From Ischnura elegans (taxonomy: Eukaryota > Arthropoda > Insecta > Odonata > Coenagrionidae), in NCBI RefSeq assembly GCF_921293095.1, contig NC_060246.1:12170001-12234000 (forward strand): a stretch of DNA of 64,000 bases, in the 5' to 3' direction. This document shows positions 12,401-23,500 of the stretch, one piece after another. The position numbers were made by a program, and so were the translations under genes. The notes beneath the pieces were generated by a model. The model worked only from the letters and a program-made list of their open reading frames with translations, did no database searches and was not told the origin of the DNA. Position 1 is the first letter of the stretch. Each line of letters opens with the position of its first letter.

Positions 12401-15400
12401 CAAATTTTCTCAAGCACTTCAAAATGCATTGGTAAAAATTTACATACCTCATTAGTCATTACTATTAATGGGGTACACGTCTCATTTCAAACTCACCCAC
12501 CAATTTCCGATCAGTCTTCTTCACTTTTTGCTGTTAATAAAATTAGCTGTCATGGAAATCTTCTATCAAAGATTTTAGAGGAAAAGGTGTGAATTTTCAC
12601 TTAAAAAGATAGTTTATAGAAAAAAACACCTTTTAAAATAAAATTAATTTAAAGATTTAGATACTTCATTCATGAACTGTTCAATAAAAACATACCGCAG
12701 CTCCTTAAGTTTAGTGACAATTTATGATAAGTCATACAAATAAAAATTTGGTTTCAATTGCCCAATTCAAGGCTATAGTAAGAGAAAAATTTCTAGGTGT
12801 GGGTTATCCATTCCATATCTTTATCTGAAGTTTTTGGGAATGTTTGAAATACATGTCCACCTCTTGCAGGCGATGGCCCAAGCTCAAGTAGTTTTTCATC
12901 TATCCTGCTAAAAAAAAAACACTTCCCCTCTCTACATACTTAGCGTTCACACAGATTTTGCAATATCATCTATGAAACCCAGCATATCAAAAAAAGTCGA
13001 GGCCCCACAACAGACATATGTAGTTGATAGAAATTATTAACCATACCTTAATGGACACTCTTGAGTAGCTATCAAGAGTACCATGAGTCAATATTCAATT
13101 CAGAGTTGCAATACATAATTTGAAAAAATACATTTCTTAACAATACATATACCAACTTGTCTTACAGAAATCCCTGATTATTAAAAAATGATTAAGATAA
13201 ATTATAATTTACAGAACAAAAAGAATCTAAAATATAAATTGTGGTCAATACTCGTGCATCATTGTGGCATTACCTTGTTATCAAAAGGGAAAATACATGT
13301 AGCATGGTCAGTCAACACTTTCGATGAAAGCAACACATTGTACGGTGAGGTAATAACATCATCATTGTCATCTGGGTAAACACAGCCAACAAACCTGCAA
13401 TCAAAGAGAACAGTCTGAAATTATTCTTAGTGTCCAATTAATTGGAAAAACCAACCAATGAATACACAATAACTTTATATCATAGTAGTAATAGGTATTA
13501 ATAGTGGTTTTATAAGCCAAAAGAACCAATACAGGCTAGTCAATGCTACAGGCTTTGTCAAAATTGATCAAGATAAATTATAATTTACTGGACAAAAAGA
13601 AACTAAAATAATGCATACCTCATTATAGCTTTACCTTCTTATCAAAAGGGAAAATGATAATGCATCTGTAATGTAATAAAACGTTACAATAATAATTTTT
13701 ATCACTGTGAAAGTGAATTTTTTTCTAATGCAGTCTTTTGCATAGAATAATTCAGTACTTCTCATGGAGGGAAATGTGATGAGAAATGATATTATTTCAA
13801 ATAATGGTAGAAAATTCATACGCAATGTTATGGCATAATTTGTTGACTATACAAAATTCTAATGCTTAGTTTCCTACATTGATAGCATCAGCATTTGATT
13901 TTTGTATCCAGTTATGTTGTATGAGATGTTTTTATATAATTTTTTAAAGAGTCACATGAGAAATAATTATGTGCATTAAAAAGAGCATCATGTAAAGTGT
14001 CATAAAATATAAAAGAGCTAAATAAGGGTACTTAAACCCTTAGGTGCATGCACCTGCAAGTATAGCGCCAGTGCATGCTTGTGGTTTTTTGTCACACTTA
14101 TGCATTTTTGATTTTCCCAAATATACATTCAAATTTGAGGGTGTTTTAACATATTTGGGTAACTTCTAATACATAAAAGCACTTTAAATATTTTTCCCAA
14201 TTATTTATAGACAAAAATATCACATAATTATATGCAAATTTCTTGATAGATACTTAGACATATTTTTCTAAAGGAATTGCAGAGGATAATCTTGACAATA
14301 TCAAGTCAAAAAAACACACACAAAAAAGGAAATGGATATGCCAAATCTTTAATGCAATCATTAAAATTATAAAAATAACAAACTACATAAATAAAATTCA
14401 TTTTTCAATTTTTTCATCCTTATTGACCATCACTGTCTCTGTAATGACATTCTTGACATTTTTTGACGCAAGTGGACTGATTTTTGCATATGAATAGAAA
14501 ACATTCGTATATTTGCCGTCTTATAATTTTTATATTTTCCACGTGTAAAGCAATGACCCGCCCTACATTGAGGTTCATGTGTAGAAGCAGATATGTACTT
14601 CAGAAATTTTCCCAAGTCTCATTGCTAGAAAAGTCTTTGTGTCTGCTGGAAGATTACCTTTTTTCACCCTGGACTTCACATGTTCATCTATAGTAAGGCT
14701 AAACGCGAGAGCTTCCATGAACTCCATTCTTGGTCTTCGATAGATTAAAAAAAATATTATTAGCTACAAAAATCACGTGGTCGCTAAGAGTAGCCATATT
14801 AAAAAAAAACTGAGAAATTGTGATTGAGGCCACCTTCGTGTTCATCTTGAAGGGGAGTAATTTACACACTTCTGGTCCACAGAATCGACACCTCCCTTGG
14901 TTGAGTTGTAGCTCAGGATCATTTCAGGTTTCATAATTTCTAGATCGATGTCCTCTTTGCAGTGCAACATACAAAGCAGAATTTTACATTTGTTTCGTTT
15001 AGTGCAGTATGAAACAAGAGTGTAGGTGTCCTGGAAACTAAAAATGAAGTTCCAGCTTATCGAATTTTACAGGGTAGAAACTCTCTGTGGATTTAAGGTT
15101 TTTTTTCACGGTACCTAAGAAAGTAAGACCATTTTCTTGAAAATACATGGTTAAATCAAGACTTGAATAGTAATGTTTTGCTGTTATTTTCCCATTCGAA
15201 TTCCCGTATTCCTGTTGCCATCCCAAATGCTGTTCAGCAAATCATCAGTCCTGTTCCACCTGTTTTACAAGCTCATCTAGCATCTCCCTTGCAACTTTTA
15301 TTTACAAAGAGAGTGTATTTAATTCCAAATAAAGATATTATTTCTACACGAGAAGTAGTGATGCAATCTCTGATTCTCGAGTACACATGAGATGACAGTT

Positions 15401-18400
15401 TTCCTTCAATATACAAGTTGGTAATCCCAACATTTTTTTAAATCACGTCCAGTGAAATTTTTTTTGGCAACAACTTGAATTCGGTTGCGGTATTTTTAGG
15501 AAATGATGTTGGCCCTGGTGAAACACTAACTATGTCCTTAGCTTTTGTTTTGGTGTTAGCAAATTGTATCTAAGAGTTCAGCCAAAACGTTTCATCGTTT
15601 TCCATTGATCTAGATAAACATTGAAATTATGTGGGCGGCTAACAATATTATTATCATCAGACTGCAAACTATTGCTGGAATGTGATGCGTCTTCAAAAAC
15701 ATTCTTTCTCCCCTTCACTTTCATGCCAGAAATAAAAAAAAATATTCTCCATACCGTGGTTGACATGCCCTTCCCTCCCATCTTCATTATCAAGCTTTTG
15801 AAGCACTCGTTAGAACTTATCAGGGTGATAAATACGCTCTTGCCCTTGGAATATCATATACTCTACATTTGTCACCACCGACTCAATTTGTTCACATTTC
15901 GATAAAATCATAATACAATTCACGTCCATAAGGAGGTTACGATTCCTGACTCTTGTTATAATGCCTTTCCAACATTATGCTCTTTTCCCGCAGGTAGATA
16001 CAACAAGTGCCGACTCTTCGCCTTCAAACTCCAATGCATAATACACAATTATAATCGTGCAAAACTTATTTTTTGGTCACTATTAAAGGGTAAATAACAC
16101 ATTTTTACACCAATTTAATACATGTTTGAGTATGAAGATGAAATTTTTAAATTACGACATGGGGTTTGAGGTTGAGATAAATCATACAAATAATAATAAT
16201 AACAAAATAATAATGCAAATGATTACAAAAAATATAATAAATATGAGACAACATATTAACATAGTATTGGAAAAAGAATTATGCTTCCAAGTTTCCAAGA
16301 TAGCGACAGATTATCAGAAGTGCCTTAGTATCATGTGAACGCCATCTAGCGGCATATCACCTGAAATTACGTTGCTCTCATTTTATAAGATTCAAACGCA
16401 TTGTCACATTGATGCAAACACATGTTCTTGGTAGAGGGAAAAGCAGAGAAATATCATACCAAAGTGTGCCACCAGTGATCCATGCACAGTAAATGCGCCA
16501 TTTCAAATTTTTGAAAAATGCTGCAAAATCCCCGCTTAGCGTGCATCTAAGGGCTAATAATATGCATCTCACCCTGAAATTCAAATTTAACCATTTCCTT
16601 TGTCCTTGTTATTTTAAGTATGATGGCACCGGAAAGGTATTCACACCATGCCAATAATGCATATGAGCTTGTTCAGATACATGCAAAAAATTTTAATAAC
16701 TACGAGGATAATTTCAGTGACAGCATACCTCTCCACATTGGGAAAATAATCTTCAAGAATTTTTAATATGTATGTTCCAAGCCCAGATCCAGTGCCTCCT
16801 CCGAGTGAGCAGAGCAGAAAGAAACCTTGAAGGCCATCACACTTTTCCACAGCCTTACGAATCACACTTATAATTGCTTCCCGAAAAGTATTACCATGAA
16901 CAGTATGGCCAACTGCCCTGAAAGACAAAATATCATATTCAGTAATCAACACTGTAAAATGTGAGATAATTAAGAAAGAAATGTGAGAGGATAATGCAGG
17001 ATGATATAAAATGATGAAAGATAATTATAATTATTATATCTTGGAGCAAGGCATAAGGAAAGATTAGACACAATCACTATTTAGTCAATAAGTGTGTGAA
17101 ATTGGGAGTATGTAACACCATATCCCTATCAGCAGCTTTATGTCTTCCAAAACAGGAATGGAGAAAATCTCAGCCATAAAAAATATCTCAGGAATTGAAA
17201 TGCTGATAAAGAGTAAGGGACACTAAGTCACACTACTATTTTTCTATAAATGAAAGAGAGAATTAGGTATGAATTTAGACATTTGCACTAAGTTAATCCT
17301 TTCTCCATAAGAATTTAAAGTTTGCCTTCACACTGAATTTGACGATACTCAATAATAACCCCTCCCTCACACTCCCCATCCTCCCTTTCACCTCCGCCTC
17401 CTCCCCTTTCACCCCTCATTCCGAAGACTTTGACGGCTGTATGGAGTCACACGTTGGAGTGTTATGTGTCTGGCGAGGCATCAATCACAAAAGACTCCGC
17501 ACTTATCACCAATTACAGTCCAAATTGATGAGATTTTCCACCCTTACATAGTGAACTTGCTCGGCTATTCTTTTACATTTAATTGATTCACTCCCCAAAG
17601 GAGAAAACATGAAGGAAGTTCATATGGCTGCCAACACCACATCCTGCTCACTTCTGCAGGGATCATATTGAGCAATTACAAGAAGCAGTGAGTAAGAGGC
17701 TTTCTTATTTCACTCCCTTCCTTTCCCTTTCTCTCTTTCTCACTCAATGTTACCTGCTCTCCCAAATAATGGTTGCACGAAGAAGGCTTTAAATGGTAAA
17801 TGTTTCACCTTGATGATGGCACATGATTCAGAGATCTTGGTCAGTACTTACTCAGTAATGTTACCAAGATTGTGCTAAAATCTGTCCATAGCTTTACTAC
17901 AAGTGGAGATTCTGTTGATCCCACAGTTAAACCATCATTCAATAGACAAATTTGGTGGCCAATCATAAAATAATTCTGAAGCAGGCGATTTGTAAGGATG
18001 CTGGAGATTTATGCATCATTCTGCATTGAAAATTTGCATCCCATTAAAATTCCTTGGCCATATTCTTGGATTCAGTGGTTGGCTCACTACAATTAAGGGA
18101 GCTTTTAGAAAAGTACAAAACAATCAAGTTCCAAAGTATGCAAAATTAGTATCATTTTAAATTACAAATACCTTTTGTCAGTATAATAATATGTAACTAC
18201 CATGTTCGAAAATCAGAACATTTTAAAACTTTTAATGACAATGGTCATGACAAGATCAACTACACCACAAATTTTTTAACCAGTGATGATGATAATAATT
18301 TTGACTGTAATTTTTAATATTGTACTTCTAATTCACCTGAGACATATGCTGTTTATCTCAAATTTTTAATTAGTAATGTTTGAGAAACCCTAGAAAACTC

Positions 18401-20157
18401 CACAAAACACACTCAGGACTAATCTTCTACTCGCACCTAGCTTATGTGGGTTCGCTATTGTGGGTGGGATGGTACCTCGCACCTAAGGTTATTATTTATA
18501 ACCTTAGGTGCGAGGTGCGATTTATAACCTTAGGTGCGGGGTACACATAAGCTTTTCAATGTACCACTGTTAGAGTAGTGGCTGCCATAAAATCACCCCT
18601 GTGTGTATTCACCTAAATTTAATGAGTCCAACCAGTCAATCGTGTGAATATGAGGCATCATAAGCATCAATTTTCATTAGTGGCCGTACAATGACTAAAC
18701 CCAAATCATCAATTTACTTGATTATTACAACTTATTACAAGCAAAATTACAACAAAAGATCTGTAACCTTTGACACTTATATAACTGACCAAGAGAGTAA
18801 CAGTACTTTAATTGAAATTGGAATAAACTGGTATGACTTTTGATTTTAAATGTTTGTTTATAGAATACTGCAGCAGCTAGATGCACAAGAGTAATCCATT
18901 TTCAGGTTATTTTCTGAGTGGAATGAGCTTTTTCGCTCAACGTTTGTTCATTCCTCCGGCCGGGAATGTCGTCAGGAGACTAGAATAAAAGTTCATTATA
19001 TATCCAGAAATGAACACAAAAACGGGTTACACTTGCGATTTTAAGAAATAACAAAATACATTCAGATTTTGTGTTGCAGATAAAAAATAGAAGTTACAGA
19101 AGTATTGATAATATGTGTTTGATACGCAAGTATTTTCGATAGTTCATCAAGTATTCACATAAAGGCCCCATTACTATGATGAAGATTAAATAGGTTCGTC
19201 ACTGGACTACTTTTGGAGCTAAATATTAGAAAAAGTATTTGTCATTGAAGTAATATCACTAGAGTTACACAAAAGTGGTTCCACAGTTAGTTCAAATAGG
19301 TGGAAAAGTGTCGATTAAAAAATCAGGACTAAATTATTCATATTGTGAAAACCTAACTTTACTTCATCATCCTCCGTGAATTTATTTTTATGTCCCCTGA
19401 ATTATCAATAGAGAACTTATACTGGAGTAAATCAATAAAATCAATGAACGATAACTTTAAACTGCTTCAACAATGATTTTTTACTGGTGTACTAAATTAC
19501 TTTCGTATTTATAGCAGATAATTCCAATAAATAAATTCACCACGACATAGTTTGCCGGAAAGAACTTCATTTGCCCTCAAAATGAAGAAAATTACAATGC
19601 ACTATTCAGTCAAACTCACCAATTATTACCGGAACCAGGGTAGTGAGTGATTTTGAGTTCATCATCAAATATCGAGCCAATTCTGCTTTTCTTCAAACGG
19701 GATATCACACCATCCTCCATATCCACCAATATTGCCTGTTGAGTGTAGTGTTTGGTACTCAATTGTAATATATTCACATGGATGTAGAGAAACCTTTCAA
19801 TAATTATACCTTAGCTTTTAATTTCCTTCGCTGTAACGAGGATACTGCTTGATTCCCACGCGAATCCTCCAAGTTCCAGAAAAAGCTGTTGGAGTTTTCA
19901 TCGCGAACTTGCTTGTCGAAGTGGGAGTTGTCGCCGAATAGTCTACTTGAGTTGTGAGATGATGGCGCATGAGACTCGAAGAATTGTTGGCTGCCATATT
20001 CCTGAAGAGCAATATTCCAAAACTGACTCCCGATCTGATTTCCGCATTGACCCACTGCAGAGGAGAATTCATTTAGAAAACCATGCTAATGTAGAGCCAT
20101 GGCACATAAGTTTTACCACTCTTAACATGTACCCTGGATCACTAGAAAGTCACTCAT
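6345..20157 (-). CDS. TUBE1: Epsilon-tubulin, split gene of 9-10 exons
   Basis: Exons in transcript order: 20133-20157, 19810-20054, 19620-19735, 16729-16917, 13274-13394, 11703-11854, 11473-11613, 8205-8348, 7927-8125 and tentatively 6345-6401. All junctions are AG/GT and phases agree. Exon 1 encodes MSDFLVIQ, and exon 2 continues VGQCGNQIG, the tubulin N-terminal nucleotide-binding segment. Exon 3 has LVDMEDG and GSGNNW, exon 4 the tubulin signature GGGTGSGLGT, exon 5 VITSPYN, exon 7 GSLNLDINEI and MVPFPR. These match epsilon rather than alpha or beta tubulin. With exon 10 the product is 462 residues (human about 475). If instead the TGA at 7921-7923 ends exon 9, it is 445. Exon 9 aligns only weakly with the family. 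Epsilon-tubulin is a centriolar protein needed for stable triplet microtubules. The gene shares a divergent promoter with the NEMP gene; its introns are full of transposons. Confidence 0.93.
6683..6835. repeat. Small inverted-repeat cluster with AGCATTTGCT / AGCAAATGCT motifs
   Basis: GAGCATTTGCTTCATTTTG at the left is mirrored by an imperfect copy near 6815-6835, and the interior holds AAGCATTTGCTCAG and GAGCAAATGCTCAC. This looks like a short palindromic MITE. No target duplication was identified. Confidence 0.4.
6848..7926. other. Intron or 3' untranslated region of epsilon-tubulin
   Basis: It lies between tentative exons 9 and 10. The sequence is AT-rich with poly-A/T tracts, and no exon was recognised. 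Confidence 0.4.
8648..8796. mobile_element. MITE with CCRTATTT terminal repeats, 149 bases
   Basis: The left end CCATATTTCTCCGAATATAG and the reverse complement of the right end CCGTATTTATCTGAATGTAG align over about 27 bases, and each is followed by a C-run. A TA precedes the left end; the right-flank TA is not preserved. The ends resemble the larger CCGTATAAGC element at 57614-59431. It sits in the intron between epsilon-tubulin exons 7 and 8. Confidence 0.6.
9523..10942. mobile_element. Non-autonomous pogo/Tigger-type transposon, 1.42 kb
   Basis: The left terminus is CAGGCATCCCCCGAGTTAC and the right terminus is its inverted copy with one or two changes. Both are flanked by TA (9521-9522, 10943-10944), the target duplication of the Tc1/mariner-pogo group. 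The CAGGCATMCC start resembles Tigger ends. Inside the ends are smaller GTAAGT/ACTTAC inverted motifs. No transposase frame is left. It lies in the intron between epsilon-tubulin exons 7 and 8. Confidence 0.85.
10953..11151. mobile_element. 199-base MITE, pogo-like, CAGTGAAATGTCTTT ends
   Basis: The left end CAGTGAAATGTCTTTGTAAC mirrors the right end over about 20 bases. TA precedes the left end, and the right flank is CA, probably a decayed TA. It lies only 8 bases beyond the TA flank of the previous element. The interior is built of CGTTA/TAACG motifs (ATTTCGTTATA). Confidence 0.8.
11855..13273. other. Epsilon-tubulin intron between exons 5 and 6
   Basis: AT-rich intronic sequence with no element or exon recognised. 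It includes the ancestral half of a local duplication whose second copy lies beyond exon 5. Confidence 0.6.
13562..13655 (-). pseudogene. Partial duplicate of epsilon-tubulin exon 5 and its donor site
   Basis: Bases 13562-13655 match 13186-13294 closely, sharing AAGATAAATTATAATTTAC, ACAAAAAGAA and ATCAAAAGGGAAAAT. The original covers the end of exon 5, its GT donor and about 85 bases of following intron. The copy keeps a GT after the exon remnant but has a stop (TGATAA) where the exon reads FDN. It lies in the intron before exon 5, so it could act as a decoy donor. Confidence 0.7.
14036..16553 (-). mobile_element. piggyBac-family DNA transposon, 2.5 kb, degenerate
   Basis: The left end CCCTTAGGTGCATGC and the reverse complement of the right end CCCTTAGATGCACGC form 15-base terminal repeats. 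TTAA (14032-14035) borders the left end, and the right border CTAA is one change from TTAA. The size fits a full piggyBac element, and a decayed piggyBac transposase lies inside on the minus strand. A 14-base palindrome AGGTGCATGCACCT (14042-14055) starts within the left end. It lies in the intron between epsilon-tubulin exons 4 and 5. Confidence 0.8.
14420..15440 (-). pseudogene. piggyBac transposase relic
   Basis: Read on the minus strand with frameshifts, the segment shows the family's C-terminal half in order: a GLTFLGTVKKN segment (the usual LVGTxRKN), KPEMILSYN then TKGGVDSVDQKC (the invariant GGVDxxDQ), YSPSR followed by TRRWP, an RPRMEFMEALAFSL helix, and a Cys-rich end with KCQEC. 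In the family this enzyme cuts and pastes at TTAA using a DDD catalytic core. GGVDSVDQ keeps the final catalytic aspartate region. Stops and frameshifts break the frame, so it is not functional. More decayed N-terminal sequence probably continues towards 16000. Confidence 0.75.
16918..19619. other. Epsilon-tubulin intron between exons 3 and 4
   Basis: AT-rich intron. It holds the inverted/direct repeat at 18475-18541 and a C-rich stretch around 17355-17420. No transposon protein or exon was recognised. Confidence 0.6.
18475..18541. repeat. Hairpin plus third copy of TTATAACCTTAGGTGCG
   Basis: CCTCGCACCTAAGGTTAT (18475-18492) is a perfect inverted match of 18498-18515 across a 5-base loop. 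The same arm recurs directly at 18522-18538. The outer flanks GCTTATGTG and CACATAAGC (about 18439 and 18544) are also complementary, which suggests a decayed larger fold-back unit. Confidence 0.65.
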
Positions 20158-20550
20158 CTCTCTAAAAATTTCTCCATGATGAGTATAAAATTTGTAAATA
20201 TATTATAATGATAAAATAAGTCAGAAGAACTGGAAAAATTGGACACAAAAACAACTAAACTCTGTTAATGACAGGGAACCCTTTCACAAATTTACCTCTT
20301 CAAAAAACAACTGAGCTACGAAAATATTTGCGTCATGTCTGGTATCTTGAAAAGGCGGCTACTCGCGACTATGAATTTTTGTGTTCTGCCGCTTTGTTCA
20401 TAACGTTTATGACAAGAATCGTTGTCAGAAGAAATATGTCATCCACATGAAATAGTAGCCGACATTAACAGTCGGATAGTTTCGAGCTACATCTTTGCTG
20501 AAACATTTAACCGTATGTAGTAAGTTGTCTTCGAATCGGTTTATTCAAAA
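20158..20550. promoter_or_regulatory. Shared divergent promoter region of TUBE1 and NEMP
   Basis: 393 bases separate the two start codons, which point away from each other, so both promoters and 5' untranslated regions must lie here unless more distant non-coding first exons exist. No clear TATA box or RFX X-box was found by eye. Confidence 0.6.
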
Positions 20551-23500
20551 ATGGCTGGTATTGCTAGAGCCTTGTGGCTTGTGATGCTTCTTAAATCATT
20601 TTTGTCGTGTACTCACGCACTTAACGGTGAGTATAGGTGTGGAGTTTTCTACTGAAAGCACTGTTGAGCTTATCGATGTATCAATTTAAGGTATTGTCGT
20701 CCCCCTTCCACTAACATCTTAATTTGGTTCTTAGTCCACAATTTGAATGTTGGTGAAAAGTATCATTGCCTCAGTAATGGTGATAAAAAGTTGGAAATAT
20801 ATTGCTATTCACCTCAAGCTAAAAATATCCTGCATATGTGGAGAACAGTATCGGTATGCATTACATTTAAATTCATGGAATACATATGCCTGGTTAATCA
20901 CAGCGGCAGAATCGGCGCTACTAATAAGTTCAAAATTCTTTTCTAGGTCGCTCTATCCATTCCTCCAAATCTCTACGAATTCTACATTGGACCAACCCCA
21001 ATGGATGTTTACAAGCAATATGATACCCATCAGTCGTCTTGGAATATAAATTTGTTTTCTAATCGAAGTCCAAAAATAACATTGCATCCTTTCAATGGCT
21101 CCTGTTTGGGTATTTACACCGAAAAAGAATATCATGCCACCTTCAACGTCATATGTAGGTGTTTTGTGGTGTAATAGTTATCTAAGCGTAGTAAATAAGC
21201 GGTCTATGCAAGGACTAACTAACTCTTAAGTCATTCTATTTTTTATAATCTTGTAAATAGCATTTGGTTGGAATTTTCTAATCAAAACCTATGCATATAC
21301 GTTGCTGTTTTGGTGCAATTAACTTCAGGTATAACTCGAGGAACTATTGTCCTTGCAAATTTCTTTGTGAATTGAAGTTATGAAGAGCATTGTTTAGGTC
21401 AAAACCATTGCATCAGCATGTTTAAAAAAAGTATTACTTGATAGGTTTCAAGTTTCTCAATTTCTTTTTCTGAAACACGCTTTCATTTATCTTTCGGCGG
21501 CAATTGACATTGTTGGGCATTGAGTTTATTTATGCCTATATAGTCATTAAATCAAGTGATAAAGAACATAACCATTTAATGCAATCGGCTGTGAATGCCT
21601 GCTGTTACAACTTAGATGAGTATTAATGGCGCCATAATGTACATCTGGTTTGTGATATGGCTTGTATATTGGTTTCTTACCTTGTGAGACTATGGTTCAA
21701 ATAATAGGAGAAAATTCTCAGAAGTTGCCTGAATCTTGCTTGAATGCTTTGTGGAGTGCATTTGCGTCAACAGATGGAATGTAAAGTCCTATTTCCCTTC
21801 TTGCTTTTGTGTAAAGGAGGATACTAATTCATGTAGCTTGTTACTCTCTAACCTTCCTTATCGTGCAAATTACTTAATTTGTCAGTTGCATTCTCCAATA
21901 ATCCATCAACATACGTGAACCCAATGGTGATGGCGATTATTATTGTTGAAAAATGTTTTATATTGGTTGCAAGGGCAGCAAGATATGAGGTATTTCAGGC
22001 TAAATATGTGTATTAAAAATGTGTCAAATTTTTTTTGCCACAACCAGGTAGTCAAATAAATTAACATTCAACTATAGGAATTACGTGGCCCCCAATGGAC
22101 TATTGACACTGACAACTTTTGTGTATCATCTGCTCTATTTTGTTTGTTCATCTCTCAGAAGCTAATCAAAGAGAACAGTTGGTGGACAGAATGCACATTA
22201 CGTATTGCCTGGACCAGCCATGATTTTTTAAGTATTTTTTCCTCCTACCTTTTCCGACTCAGGAATTCTCTTATTCCAGGGGTAGACTTCTGGAAGGTGT
22301 TGATGATGGCTGGTGGGGTGATCCTGTTTATGTTAGCACCAAAGCTGAGCCACAACGTGTTCTTTTACTACCTGTGTGGCATGACCCTTGGTGTGTGTGC
22401 ATCATTTTTGTTCATCCTGTTCTTGTTCAGCAAAGTCCTACCACGGGTATGTACACGCTGTGTATGATTCTCTTTAACTCGCTTATGCCCTGGCATATAT
22501 TTTTTAAAATTTTAATCTTCATTAAGTTGAAATAGTCGTGGGCACTATACAAATATTGAAAAAAAAGAATGTTCTGTTTGTGAAAGAACTGGTGAGGATC
22601 GAAAATGATCCCCTGAGAAGTAATCCTGTCAACACAATTGTAGTAATACAGTGGAACCCCAATCTATCGTTCCCGCATTCATCGTTCTCAGTTCCGGTTC
22701 CCAAATAAAGTTCCATAAAGGCAATGTAATTTTTTCCCGCATCCATTGTTCCCTGAAGTATCATTTTCCCGCATTGATCGTTTGAAGATGGCAGTCCCGA
22801 CGTATAATTTTCCTGCATACATCATTTGACGAATTATTAATGTGCCAAGTTTGTGATAAAAGATTTTAATTTGAAAGATGCGACGCTTTGTTAAAGCACA
22901 TCAGTAGCGATACACATAAACGTGTGAAAGAAAGGGGACGCGCTAAATGACAGCTATCATTTGAACACACAGTCACTCAGTCAAAGAAAGCAAAGGAGGA
23001 GCTGATGTTGCTACAACAGAAGCGTTTTTAAAGGCTTTATTTAGTGTAGAGAAACTTGACAATCCAAAAATTCTGGAATGGCTCTCGAAGTATACACATA
23101 TGTGGTAGTGGGAATTTGCCGTTAACCGATCGCCATTGCTGTTAATTCACCAAGACTACATACTTGAACCATTTCTTCATTTAGTTTAATCAGAAATTTT
23201 GTACAATCGAAATAGTGTTAAATGTTATGTAAAATGCTTAATAAAAGTATAAGTATTCATGAAATGTGTACCATAGAATAATAAAACGCCTATAAATGTG
23301 GGAAAATTGTAGCATTATAATAACACCGCCAAGATTTTCTATAACACCGAAATCAAATGGTTTTAAAACGAATTTTAGCAAAGAATAAAACCACTTTCAC
23401 GGACCTCTACTAATGAGTCATAATCTATTAAAGCCTAAGCCTTCATTGTTTAACGCTGCTGACGTTCATTTGCTCTACCTCATTACGATTCTATGGTCAA

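Noticed and set aside
22144-22279. Upstream extension of the open frame before NEMP exon 4
   Set aside because: It precedes the acceptor sites and reads through pyrimidine-rich intron sequence; it is not part of the protein.
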